Below the pieces are notes generated by a model. That model made no database searches. It was not told the origin of the DNA and saw only the letters and a list, made by a program, of their open reading frames with translations. The position numbers and the translations under genes were made by a program. Of a stretch of DNA of 64,000 nucleotides, positions 33,292 through 44,115 are shown one piece after another. The stretch covers positions 2,418,001 through 2,482,000 of the forward strand of contig JANATG010000002.1 of NCBI GenBank assembly GCA_029449235.1, given 5' to 3'. Origin of the DNA: Linnemannia schmuckeri (Eukaryota; Mortierellomycota; Mortierellomycetes; Mortierellales; Mortierellaceae). Positions within the stretch are counted from its first letter, which is position 1. Every line of letters begins with the position of its first letter.

Positions 33292-36196
33292 GGCAAACAT
33301 AAAATTAGTGGCGCACATTCCTATCGACTTGTCCCAAAAAGGCAAGAGCGAAGAAAGGAGAGAAAGAGAGGACTTACAAGGAGGTATGCATAGTAGACTG
33401 GGCATGCTGCTGAGCATCCTTCTCGCCCTTGAGTCCGATCTGACAAATCGAGCAGCGCAGTGTGAACGTTGCCAGATCCGTATACTTGTGTGCCTATACA
33501 TATATACACGCAAACAAAGAAGGGAAGAAACAGGAAAACAACATGGACGGTCAGAAAACAGACACAAAAATGATGATAGAAGCGTTCAACCTTGACTGTG
33601 AGATGTTCGAAGAAATTCCCACGGTCTAGCGCCGAAAAGGCACCCCGGCTATCCCAAGGCCTCAGCACTCCAAATATCCATCGTTCTTCCTTGTGAACGC
33701 AACTTTTTCTCTTTTTTTCCATTTGTTCAGGAGTGCGTTATACCTGTTTCAATTTAGCGGCGAGCTGGATCCCGGCGGTAAGGATGTCCTCCGAGGTAGT
33801 CTCGAATTGGGTCTGGTCGCACTCTGCAGGGATGTCGAGGCTAGGCGTCAATGCTACAGCATCGTAATCTGATTACAGCAGTCGAAAGAGGAATGAAGAT
33901 TATGTGTAAGCGTACTTGTGCCTTTTCATTGGGGCGACGTCAACCAACAACTGCGACTAAAAAGAGGGAGAGGGCATCGTCTTGTTGACACTTACGGATG
34001 CCACTGGTAGAAGGAAGGAGTAAGACGCAGATCAACAAAAGAATGAAAAAGATGGTCAGTACTTTAGTCCCTTTGCTCGCCGTTAGGAATCGAAAGAAGT
34101 TTTCAATCTGAGCCGATCATCGCATGCGATTTTACCTATACATCACCAGAGCACGCTGGTCGTATTGACCCTCGCCTATGACCGATAACAGTTGGCATTT
34201 ATGAGGGGATGTTAGTTGTCAAAGTCGCCTTGGCTTCTTCATTGGCTCGCCTTTGTTGTTTGTCAGTGGGGATAAGACCAGAGTATACTTACCAAAGCGA
34301 TCAACTCTGTTTGTGGATACATCGATACTGTCGATTTCTATTATCAAAAAGAGGACAGATATCGTGTGTGTCAATTTTCATTCTCCCTTCATCGAAAATT
34401 TTTCATGCAAAAACCGACGATGGACCATTGACGAGTCAGGTCAATTCTCCCGCCAAACATATCCCCATTCAGCATCACCCTCATTTCCACAGGTTCATCT
34501 TACCAATCTTGTAGTAATCCGAAAAAATCGCCAGCTCTAAAGGATCCCAGAAGAAGTGAGAAGTAGAAGCCCGATCAGTAGAAGCATTGGAGGAGATCAA
34601 CGGTTAATAAGCGAAATCATCAGTCGGTGTTCTACAGCACATTTTTTTCCTTCATTTTTTTGTTTCAAGGTTTCTGACTGTACTGCGGCTCTTTTCTCAT
34701 GAATAAAAAACGTCCCTTCTCTTTCGCTATCTGTTTGACTTACCAATCGCGCCACCCCAGCTGTTCTCTTTCCTGATCCAATCGCAGTACTCCTTCCTAG
34801 GACGTCTACGCTCCCCAAGAGCACAAAAAAGGAAGAAAATGAAGCATGATAGCACAAGTCAGTCAAACGTTCTAGGCTGTTCTCGATCACAATGCCACCC
34901 AGACGCGTCGTCGCCCGCAGTATTATGCACACATAAAGAAAGAGTACGTACCCAAGTACAACATCAGGGTATGCATCAGGATTGGCGTCGATGGCCTTGG
35001 CCACGATCTGGCGGAGTCCTTGGACGTTGCTCTTCATTGATGGGTCTAACGTGTACGCAATCGCATTGAATAGACAACTGTTGTCGTCTTCTACTTCCTG
35101 CAAGTCAACACACGTAAAAAAAAAGGGGGAGTAGAGAAGGAATGTCAGCATGGCCTACAGTTGAGATAACGTTGTACGTTGAAGAGATACATATGCAACC
35201 TGACAAAACAACGAGGTAATAGAGTGCTTACTCTGAGAACGAGCAGGCCTTGATCGCGGATCCGAACGCTCTCAATACCACCCTTGGGAGCAGCAGTAGA
35301 TGCAGTAGGTGCAGGGACAGGCGCAGTTTCTGCCTTAGGTTTGTAAGATGTATCGACGGTCGAAAGTCCACCAAACGCGTTCGTTGTAGGTCGAGCTGCT
35401 GCCGCCTGGAACGCCGAGGGGCTAAAACTTGATGCGGTGGTCTGTTGAGGTTGCGAGGCATGCAGCACAGAACGCGAGCCGAATGCTCCAAAACTATTGC
35501 CACTACTGTTGGCGCCAAACGCAGATGTAGCTGGAGTTGCCGCCGCAGTAGTTGTAGTTGCAGTATGTGCAGGAGCACGGGTCGATGTTGCTGTAGTAGT
35601 AGTAGGAGCTGAACTACCGCCAGTCGAGGTAAACGCATAGGTTGCAGGCGATCCCTCGGGCTTCTCAGAGGTCAAGATTTGCTCACCGTCCTTGACACCA
35701 AGACTTGCGAGTGTTGCTCCAGCTGTAGAGTCGTCGATGACAAGTAGCTTTGGAGGGTACCCAAACTTCACTATGAGGCATTCATTCAAATTAGGAATGT
35801 GGTTTTAGTTATTTGCGAGTGAGTGGGTGGGTAGGACGAGCAAAAGCACAGCCCCAAATTGTAGTACGGTATTGCGCCCAAAATCGGTGACTAAAGAAAA
35901 AAAAAAACGCCGCTCGTCCATAGATCGGAGAGGGTGAGTCGTCTTACACTCTAGTCTTGCGACGGGGGCCTTGATCTCGCTGGCAATGGCACTCTGTAGT
36001 CGTTAATAGAGAACAGATATGAGAGCGGGTGCTTTGATAATGAGTAAGCAGTTTGGATGGTTACATGACGTCAAGAGAGTAACCAAGTCGGGTGTGAACA
36101 GAGAGTAAACCTTACGTGGAGGTCCAAAAGTGTCGACTGGTCGGTGAGGGTGGTGAGGGTTGCGATTCCTTCCTTGTGTCTGATGCGAAGTCTCAT
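33220..36196 (-). CDS. OTU1: OTU1/YOD1-type deubiquitinase, 418 aa
   Basis: Twelve minus-strand exons: 36196-36116, 35993-35948, 35770-35232, 35097-34952, 34805-34744, 34536-34504, 34337-34293, 34175-34136, 34003-33996 (8 nt), 33868-33744, 33493-33378, 33235-33220 (16 nt); phase closes. OTU1 enzymes cleave ubiquitin chains from Cdc48/p97 clients. An N-terminal UBX-like domain (MRLRIRHKEGIATLTTLTDQ to FGYPPKLLVIDD, about 1-75) is followed by a Thr/Ala-rich linker (about 80-210). The OTU domain has the catalytic motif DDNSCLFNAI (Asp227, Cys230), GRPRKEYCDWI, ENSWGGAIELAIFSDYY and the catalytic His in SGIHYD (His334). A C-terminal C2H2 finger reads LRCSICQIGLKGEKDAQQHA to HTSFEEYL. All key residues are present. 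Terminal exon choice restores the usual F-E-E-Y ending. Confidence 0.93.
33250..33290 (+). repeat. Poly(A) tract, 41 nt, inside the last OTU1 intron
   Basis: On the OTU1 coding strand this is T41, ending about 14 nt before the acceptor (TTAAAAAG) of the 16-nt terminal exon. It would act as an extreme polypyrimidine tract. The intron runs 33377-33236. Confidence 0.85.
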
Positions 36197-36709
36197 GGCT
36201 GTTGTTATATAAAGTGGATGAGGATAGGTGATGTGTGTGTGTGTATGCGAATGAAAAAGAACGAATGTTCAGTTCCTTCTTCGTCCATCCCCTTCTTCGT
36301 CCACCTCAACTCCACGTCAGTCAGTCAGTCGGTCAGGTCAATTTTCTTTCCATTTTTCAGCGTGCGTCGTCTCCTCTGTCATACCCTTCTCCTTCTTTCC
36401 CTTCTCCTGCAGTTCCATTTGTTGGCCTGGTAAGGAGATCGCACGAGTACCCAAGTCACCTGACTTAGTGACTGTCTTATCTTCTTACTAATGCACCATG
36501 AAACACCCTGCTGAATAATTGCCCATAAAGAAATAAAACAGCGCCCTGGCCGCAGTCTCCGTCTCTTCACTTCTTTTAACGCCCTTCCCTCCCTTCTGTT
36601 CATTCATCCGTCGACAGCCTCTTTGTTCATCTCTTCTCTCTCCATCAACCTTTTTCCCACCAACAACCCCTTTTTTCCCACCAACAACTCTTCTTCAACA
36701 ACTACAACA
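36197..36709. promoter_or_regulatory. Bidirectional promoter region, OTU1 / RPL10
   Basis: 513 bp separate the start codons. The RPL10 side is a pyrimidine-rich leader with a duplicated TTCCCACCAACAAC segment just before the start (36655-36685), as is common for ribosomal protein genes. A direct repeat of CAGT is at about 36316-36330. Confidence 0.5.
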
Positions 36710-37366
36710 ATGGGTCGCCGTCCTGCTCGCTGCTACAGATACCAAAAGAACAAGGCTTACCCCAAGTCTCGCTTCTGCCGTGGAGTCCCCGACCCTAAGA
36801 TCCGCATCTACGACCTCGGTCGCAAGAAGGCCGGCGTCGACGAGTTCCCTCTCTGCGTCCATCTTCTCTGCGACGAAAAGCAACAGATCTCGTCCGAGGC
36901 TCTCGAGGCCGGTCGTATCTGTGCCAACAAGTACATTTCCAAGTCCTCGGGTAAGGACTCGTTCCACATGCGTGTCCGTCTCCACCCCTTCCACGTCCTC
37001 CGCATCAACAAAATGTTGTCCTGTGCCGGTGCTGATCGTCTTCAGACCGGTATGCGTGGTGCCTACGGCAAGCCCAACGGCACTGCTGCCCGTGTCGATA
37101 TCGGTCAGGTCATTTTCTCGATCCGTACCAAGGATGCCAACAAGGCCGTCGTTATTGAGTCCCTCCGTCGTGCAAAGTTCAAGTTTGCTGGACGCCAAAA
37201 GATTATTGTCTCCAAGAAGTGGGGCTTCACCAAGCTTTCGCGTGAGGACTATGTCACCGAACGTGCTGCCGGTCGTCTCCAGCCTGATGGATGCTATGTC
37301 AAGTACTTGAACGAGAAGGGTCCCCTCTCCAACTACTTTGCCAAGACCCTCCGCGCCCAGGCTTAA
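36710..37366 (+). CDS. RPL10: 60S ribosomal protein L10 (uL16), 218 aa
   Basis: A single-exon frame. The start is the ATG at 36710 (MGRRPARCYRYQKNKAYPKSRF), which is universal for this protein; the open frame upstream to 36623 is 5' leader. uL16 sits in the large subunit near the peptidyl-transferase centre and is needed for joining with the small subunit. Family signatures are all present: RGVPDPKIRIYDLGRKKA, HVLRINKMLSCAGADRLQTG, MRGAYGKPNGTAARVDIGQV and KIIVSKKWGFT. Length matches eukaryotic L10 (214-221). Codon use is strongly biased (AAG, TCC, CGT/CGC), as expected for high expression. No introns interrupt the coding region. Confidence 0.98.
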   Translation: MGRRPARCYRYQKNKAYPKSRFCRGVPDPKIRIYDLGRKKAGVDEFPLCVHLLCDEKQQISSEALEAGRICANKYISKSSGKDSFHMRVRLHPFHVLRINKMLSCAGADRLQTGMRGAYGKPNGTAARVDIGQVIFSIRTKDANKAVVIESLRRAKFKFAGRQKIIVSKKWGFTKLSREDYVTERAAGRLQPDGCYVKYLNEKGPLSNYFAKTLRAQA

Positions 37367-37507
37367 AGTCTGTCTCTTTAACTCACTTGAGTTCTAGGTA
37401 GACACACCAGTTGCACACAGACAAAAAAAACATCAAAAAGACCTTTTTTTGCTTTTTCTTTTTTTTTTGTGCTTTTTATTCTTGTACATAACCCTCACGA
37501 TTGTAAC

Positions 37508-37513
37508 AATAAA
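37508..37513 (+). terminator. Putative poly(A) signal AATAAA of RPL10
   Basis: A canonical hexamer about 140 bp past the stop codon, after a T-rich stretch. Confidence 0.5.
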
Positions 37514-37838
37514 AAAAACCCTAGGTCGGGAATGTCCCTGACTTCCTCGAACAAAAAACCATTTTTGCTTTTACCATGAACAACCATGCTCTTACTGAAT
37601 GTGAAATGTAATATGTCCTAGGCGTGTGTCCTAGGCGAAGGCTTGAAGGCACATATTTGATCTTCGTCTTGAAAAACAAATGATCAATGATGTAGTGACG
37701 TTGATAAGTGATCGACAGGCAACACTGTTTGTTGTTGGTCTGTGCCTGGTTGGTCGACAATGAAGAGATGAGGAAGAATATGAACTGCCGAATGACCGGG
37801 TATTACCGACATTCAATAGGATGAAGGGAGGTCTTGTT

Positions 37839-37880
37839 TCTGTCTGTCTGACTGTCTGTCTGTCTGTCCGTCTATCAGTC
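37839..37880. repeat. CTGT tetranucleotide microsatellite
   Basis: About ten imperfect TGTC/CTGT units with a few substitutions. Confidence 0.8.
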
Positions 37881-38737
37881 GGTTTCCAAAGATATCAAGA
37901 AGGTTCATCTAGTCTATTTCCTGCTCTTGAAGAGAAGGAAGGAAGGACTTTGCCATGTGCTTGATATTCAGCATGTCTGCCGTTATGCGGAGTGTCAACG
38001 CCTGTTCATATTTTTATTTTATTTTTTTCTCTTCGACCGTCTCTTTGTCGTTTATCTCCACTTTTTTTCTATTTTTCCTTCGGGATGGAATGGTGGCTCT
38101 CGTTCAAAACGGGAAGCATCCGCTAATTAAAAGCAACCGTTGTTTGCTACAACAGACTCACAAAACGCCAAAAGAACCACTCAAGTGACTCGCGTACTGC
38201 GCTGCTAGTATTCACTTTATGTTTATTGTGGGAAGTCGACTTGTTGTTGGATCGACCTCTGATTAAGAAACATGGAAAGGGCAGGAGAGGATGGGAAAGT
38301 GAGAGAGAATTTCAGTGTGGGTAGCTGAGGATGTGAGCATTCAAAATATGAGGAAACAACTATACCGGAATGAGAATACGTTCTTTTCTCCTCCTCCTTC
38401 TCATGGCTATAAGTGTCTACATGGTACTTGAACCCTGTTTCTCTTAATACGCTCACCTTATCTCCCATCCACCCATCGTCGCACAACTTTGTAATCCTTC
38501 ACCTTTACTTCCCTCTGCCTGTCCCAGCCAGCTCCCATTTTTCCTGTTTTCTTTTTATTACGCCCTCGCTTCTTTCCGCCCTTCGTCCTCTTTCCTTCTT
38601 TCTCTTCTTCTCTCCTCCTCACCTCCTTCCTTCACCCACTCCTCCACTCCTCCTCTCTCATTCACTTCATTCATTCACTTTCCCTTCTCCACTTTTCATT
38701 CATCCATCCTTCCTCCATTCTAACAAGTCCAGCAACC

Positions 38738-41172
38738 ATGTCTGAAGAAGCATATACCCCTCACTCGCCACCTCGCTGCATCATCGTCGGCGGTGGTATT
38801 GCTGGCATCTTTCTCGGTATCCTCCTTGACCGTGCTGGCATCCCCTACGACATCTTTGAGCGTGCACCCTCTGTGAAACAGCTCGGTATGATACGCCATC
38901 TTCATGCGTTTTTTTTTTTTTGTTGTACAACAAGAATGAATACTTTTACTCCACACGCCCCCTGCAGAGAGACGATTTCTTGTACTCACCATGGTTTCAT
39001 TCTCAATCTCCTCTCTCTCTTCCTCGTCCTTCTCCTGTCCTCCTCCTCCTTGAACTACTTTTGGAATTGTTCTCTGTCGACGATAAGGTGCTGTCATGTC
39101 CCTGGTACGGCGTCTGCGTCTCAACTGAGAACACATGCGCAATCGATCTCTGCTCCTTAATTCTGCAATCAATATGCTTTTGCTCTCATTTTTCTTCGCT
39201 TTCTTTTAACTTCCACATCCTCTTGCACACATCCTTCTAAATAGAATGTCAACATCCTGCCCGTATTTGAGCAGTTGGGCCTTTTGGACGAGCTCATGGC
39301 CATCAGTTTCACCAGCCCTGGCATGCACGTCTATGGCGAGAACATGAAGAAGATGGCCTACCGTGGCAACGAGGGCATCAAAGAAACGTATGTCTCGTCC
39401 TTGCTGTTGCTGCTGCTGTTGGTTCCTATTGTTATGATTGTTATTGTTGCCTTGCTTCCACTCTTTGTTTTTTTTTCCTTCTCAGCTCCGTTTTCTTTCT
39501 CTTGCAACGGGGTTTGAATGTTAACGGATGCCTTTGCGCCATACCGGTTAATTTTGCATCGTAGAATTTAACACGCATTCTCCCTTCCCTCTCACCCTCA
39601 CCTCTCTACATCTCGATCGGACAATCGTCAAAACGAATCAAACAGCGTGGGATACGACTATATTGTATTCTCCCGCCCACGACTGTACGACCTCCTCCTC
39701 TCAAAACTCCCACCCAACAAGGTCCAATTCGGGAAAAAGGTCCTCCAAATCAAGTACCCCGCCGAAGGAGGCGTGATGATCCAATGCTCAGACAACAGCT
39801 CCTACCTCGGAGATATCCTTGTCGGTGCCGATGGCGCCTACTCTGCCGTCCGTCAGTCATTGTATAGACAGTTGAATGAGAAGAAGGAGTTGCCGTTTAA
39901 GGATACCCAGGGACTCAAGATTGGATACATGACTATGGTCGGTACGACTGAACCCTTGGAGGAAGATGCGTATGAGGAGCTGAAAGATGATTTTACAAGA
40001 TTTAACTTTGTGATTGGAAAGGGCAAACCCTACACCGTAAGTGTTCGTTTGTTGTTTTGTTGTTTTATTGTTTTGTTTGTTTTGTTTGTTTTGTTTGTTG
40101 TTTGTGTTGCCAATGCGCCTAGATACTTTTTTTTTGTTGTTACTGTTGCTGTTGAGGATGTAAACAAACGGATCTAAAAGTTTCGCTTACCTTACTCAAC
40201 TTTCGTTCCATCTTTTCTCTACACCCCTTTCAACACATAGTGGAGCACGTTCACAGTCCCGGGCAAGAGGATCTGCTGGGGCGTCCAGATACAATTATCC
40301 TCCGCTGAAGCCGACGATATGGCCTTCAGGAACACTGAATGGGGCCCCGAATCCAACGAGAACATGATCAAAGAAATCCATGATTTCCCTACTCCCAATG
40401 GACCCCTGGGCCAGTTCATTGACAAGACACCGAGGGAGAGAATTTCGCGCGTCTTTTTGGAAGAGAAGATGTTTGAGACTTGGCATCATTCGCGTGTTAT
40501 CCTTATTGGTGATGCTGCTCATAAGGTATGTACCTTTCTTAATTGACTTTTTTTTTTGGTAATGATGGGAATTTTGTTGAAGTCGCGAAATAGGGACTAA
40601 GACAAGTTTTTGTCTTTCTGTCTACGGCAAACATAAAAACTTTGTTTTTTTACCCAATTTGTCTGATACCACGTTTCCTGTAAACAAAACAAAAACAAGA
40701 AAACGGCACCTCTAACGTTCAATCCTTCTTTAACCTCTGTCAACCATGAAAATAGATGCTGCCAAGTGCAGGACAAGGAGCAGTGAACGCCATGCAGGAC
40801 GCAGTCATCCTCGCAAACTGCATCTACGAGATCGCCCTCGACGCATCCGACGAAAACATCGACGCCGCATTCAAGGACTTCAAGGCCCAACGCTACCCTC
40901 ACGTCAAGCACCAATTTGACCTCTCCAAGACCATGGCAAAAGTCATCTATGGTCAGACTTGGCATGAACGTTTGTTGAGAAACATTGTCTTTGGATACCT
41001 TCCCGAGTCGATATTGCACAAGGATACCATCAAGGCTGCGGCTTATAGACCTATTATCAACTTTCTCCCCCCTCCACCTGAGCGTGGTACTTGCCCCGTT
41101 CTGCCTACCAAGCCGTCCAAGAGGTACCTGGAGGAGTTGGCTACTGCCGCAAAGCAGACCGCCGCTATCTAA
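38738..41172 (+). CDS. FAD-dependent monooxygenase (PHBH fold), 466 aa
   Basis: Six exons: 38738-38885, 39088-39104 (17 nt), 39245-39387, 39646-40036, 40241-40525, 40756-41172; phase closes. The product belongs to the flavoprotein aromatic hydroxylase-like group (PF01494), which uses NAD(P)H and O2 to hydroxylate a substrate. Three diagnostic motifs are present: the Rossmann GxGxxG as GGGIAG (residues 18-23) after CIIV, the DG motif GADGAYSAVR (Asp165-Gly166), and the GD motif GDAAHKMLPSAGQGAVNAMQD (Asp about 324). The tiny exon 2 supplies AVMSL between LG and NVNILPVFEQLG, matching the family's usual spacing. No signal peptide or membrane segment is seen. The substrate is unknown and there is no surrounding biosynthetic cluster. 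Confidence 0.92.
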
Positions 41173-41565
41173 TAAGACACTATTACTTTTCTTTCTATCT
41201 CGTATTATCTTTTCTCTTTTGTCCCATAGCAAAAAGATACCATACCATTCTATAGTCTAGACCCTAATAGCAAAAACGTATATAAACCCAAAAACGTTCA
41301 CCCCTCCTCATTCAAAAGCAATGCCTAATAAAAAGCTCGATCGAAAACCCCAGAACCCACTTGACAACATTCCTTTCTTTTTGAGAGAACCGATCCTGAG
41401 GCAAAGGGCTCTCCTGCGCGCGTCACATTTTTATTCATGTTTTATTCATATGAGCGAGCTCTACTATCCCATACAGCCGTCCCGAATCAAGATCTTATAT
41501 TTTTGTCCTGTGTTTGATATTTGTTGTTGTTCCTAGTATTAACTACTACTCCTTCACGGTAGCGT
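41173..41565. other. Intergenic, convergent 3' ends (monooxygenase / UMP1)
   Basis: 393 bp with no supportable gene. It should contain both 3' UTRs. Confidence 0.5.
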
Positions 41566-42899
41566 TTATGCGCGGATACCAAGCTGGCGCTCCATGACAA
41601 CATGAACATCAACCATATCTGTCGACATCTCGGGGACTAACAATGTCAATTTAAACAAAAAGTAAAGTATGTCAGGGATCGTTCGAGGGCAATGTTCGCT
41701 AGTTTGCTTTCCTCCTGGCTTGTTCTCTACATCTTGTTCCCAGGAGCGCCCTTGATCTATAATTCTTCCGGGACTACCTTAAGATCCTGCGAGTACTTCC
41801 AGATATCTAAACTCCAAATCACAACGTTGTCGACCAGCCATTTCCAAAAGATTGCTTCGTATCCTGAATAAATACACCCTCTCTTTCAGCTCCAGACTTC
41901 AGCATTTCTATCCCGTCAATCATATCAATCGCGCTGATTTTATATCCAAATCCTCCTATGCGTCATTGTGCTCCTGCCTCGCCCTTCAATCTCCAGAGAA
42001 TCTCAAACATAAGTAAAACGAGAAAAGTTGTTGCTTACCGTTCAAGAAATCCTCAAAATCGATAGATTCATCCTTGCCGGCCAAGATATCAAGTCCCAGA
42101 TTTGAGCGCTGAGGCAACATGGAGGGACCTCTGGCCTGGATGACGAGCGCCCGCTCCATTGCCATCTTGATGGGTGCATGCATTCCGTACATGTTCCTCG
42201 CCATATTCATCTTCAATTCCATCTGTGTGTTATCCCACTATTTGACACATGTTTTTGAACGAAGAAAAGAATAGATGGATGTTAGCAAGTATTTGGCATA
42301 AACGAAGTAAGGGGTTGGACACTTGATCAAGGTGTCAAATTTAGTTGTTCGTAGGCAAGTCAAGAGAAGAGAGAAGTGTGATAACGTACCTCGGCGAGAC
42401 GGTTCTCAAGAGGGTGCTTACAAGAGACTTCAGAGGCGATCTGGCGCATACCGAAGCGCATGGTGTCGTGGAGACCGTACGAGTTGGATGTGTCCAGGAC
42501 CGAGGCCGAGCCGGCCGACGATGCTTTGCTTGAAGGAGCGAGACGCAGAGACTATTACGAAGTTTTTGTTCAAAAGTAGTCAGGGGGGTATTGAGTGGTG
42601 TTTGGTTAGGTCGTGCTGGATGTTGGTTTTTCCTTTTCTCTGTTCAATGTGATGTTGGTGATGAGTGGTCGATAGTCGCTGGAGCATCCTGAGGAAGAGC
42701 GGTTTGGTCCTGAGAAGTTTGGAAATAGGTTCATGATTTTGTTATCTCTTCCTACGACATCATTGTCCTGCTGAAGTCACTGCATAGTCAAGCTGCGAGA
42801 CAACGTAAGTGTCAAGAGATGCGCACAACGAGAGTACGTGTGTGCTCTGCACAGAGAGCTCCTTCCTGATTTCTGGCCTGGTTGCGCGTCTATTACCAT
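41566..42899 (-). CDS. UMP1: Proteasome maturation factor UMP1/POMP, 139 aa
   Basis: Four minus-strand exons: 42899-42897 (ATG only), 42551-42390, 42222-42039, 41636-41566; phase closes at TAA. UMP1 chaperones assembly of 20S proteasome half-complexes and is degraded on maturation. The C-terminal half has the family signature: HPLENRLAEMELKMNMA, then YGMHAPIKMAMER, then LPQRSNLGLDILAGKDESI and FEDFLN. Family members begin MSLRI or similar. Here SLRLAPSS opens exon 2 directly at a splice acceptor, and the nearest usable start upstream is an ATG immediately followed by a GTAATA donor at 42896, giving MSLRL. Length matches human POMP (141) and yeast Ump1 (148). The first exon assignment is the least certain part. 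Confidence 0.9.
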
Positions 42900-44115
42900 T
42901 GTGTAGAGGTGTACTGTGTTGGTGAGTTGTAGTTGTCTGCTGTTGGTTTTTTTTTTTTTGTTTGGTGGCAAGTAGTCGTAGTTTTGTTGAAAAAAAGAAT
43001 GAGTCGAGAGCTGAGAGTTTAAGAAAAGAAGCGTGGTGTTCAGGTTGGCATGCGTAAGTCTCAAGGGATGCGCGTCCCCTTTCAACTTGCCAGTGGGAGA
43101 AGATTGAAAGGGGAAGAGGCAGTCACTCTCAACCAACGCGTTCAAAAATTGGACCTACGTCACCGAGGCGAGTGGAAAATTGAATTCATTAGAATAAAAT
43201 ATCATTTTTAATACTCAAGAAAACTGTCTAGGAGACTATCTAGTTCCTGAAGGATTAAAGAGGATGAAGTTGGGCGTCGATCCTCGGTGAGGAAAGGGAG
43301 AGAGGGAGAAGGGTAGTTCTTTAAGATAAAAATAGTTTTCATCAAGAGCTGCATGTTCCTGAAGCGATAGCGGGAGGAGCGGGGGGGAGAGGGTTGATGG
43401 CGTGAAAAGGCGAATACATAAAAAGAATGTGATACTAGAGCGACGGGCAGAACTGACTGAAAAAATAAATATAACGAAGAAAAAGATTGTTCTGTATGCG
43501 AGATCCAAGAAAAATACCCCAAATGGCATATCTACGATCCAGACAAAAAGAGTCGATGGAAAATGAAAAAAGTGAGATATGTCGCCGGATTGGGATGGAT
43601 AAGGATGGATAACAGCAAACAAAATGGAGAATGTATTTTGTGCAAGTGGGTGACAAAAAAACGTGAGCCGGAAGGAAAAAAGAAAGTTGTCCGAGCGGCA
43701 TACAGTCATCGACAAACAAACAAAAAATCTCCGGTGAGGTGAGATGGAAGGAAAAGAAAAGATGAGTAAAAAGGGGGTGAAAGAATCGATAACAAAAAAA
43801 ATAAAGAGGAATGAAAAAACGCGGACAGAGGGACGGCGAACAAAGGGGCTTGTTGTGGAGAAGAAAAAAGTAGGACTCATCTTTTTTCCTGGGTGTGTTG
43901 GAGATCCAGGTCAGGGGAGTAGAGTTCGCACTTGTCGATGATTGTCAAGGGGTGTGTTTTTTTGTTCCTTTTTTCTGCTTCTTCCTCTTGCCTCCGTCGG
44001 TTGACCCATTGAAGGGTCTTTCGGAAAGGAGGGGGAGGGAGGGGGGCATTGGGTCAATTAAGATCCAAACCAGGAGGAGGGAGAGGTGGAGTGGTAGTCG
44101 AAATGCGGATCCAGT
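42900..44115. other. Intergenic, UMP1 promoter and arrestin 3' flank
   Basis: 1.2 kb, purine-rich on the plus strand from 43250 to 43900. Long antisense-looking frames here are Phe/Ser/Leu-rich translations of that bias. A proteasome-element-like site is at 42964-42972. No gene is supported. Confidence 0.5.
42964..42972. promoter_or_regulatory. PACE-like element GGTGGCAAG near UMP1
   Basis: Eight of nine bases match the yeast proteasome-associated control element GGTGGCAAA, the Rpn4 site, about 65 bp upstream of the UMP1 start codon. UMP1 is a PACE gene in yeast. Whether this fungus uses the element is not known to me; a one-mismatch 9-mer may be chance. Confidence 0.35.

Larger units (their letters stand above)
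37367..38737. other. Intergenic, RPL10 3' end to FAD monooxygenase promoter
   Basis: 1.37 kb. It contains the RPL10 3' UTR, a CTGT microsatellite (37839-37880) and, from about 38450 to 38720, the pyrimidine-rich promoter of the monooxygenase. No gene is supported. Confidence 0.5.

Noticed and set aside
38738..41172. A secondary-metabolite cluster around the FAD monooxygenase
   Set aside because: Neighbours are ribosomal, proteasomal and trafficking genes; no synthase, transporter or pathway regulator is adjacent.
43236..43880. 214-residue minus-strand frame downstream of the arrestin gene
   Set aside because: Phe/Ser/Leu-rich translation of a purine-biased non-coding strand, with no motif or homologous pattern.
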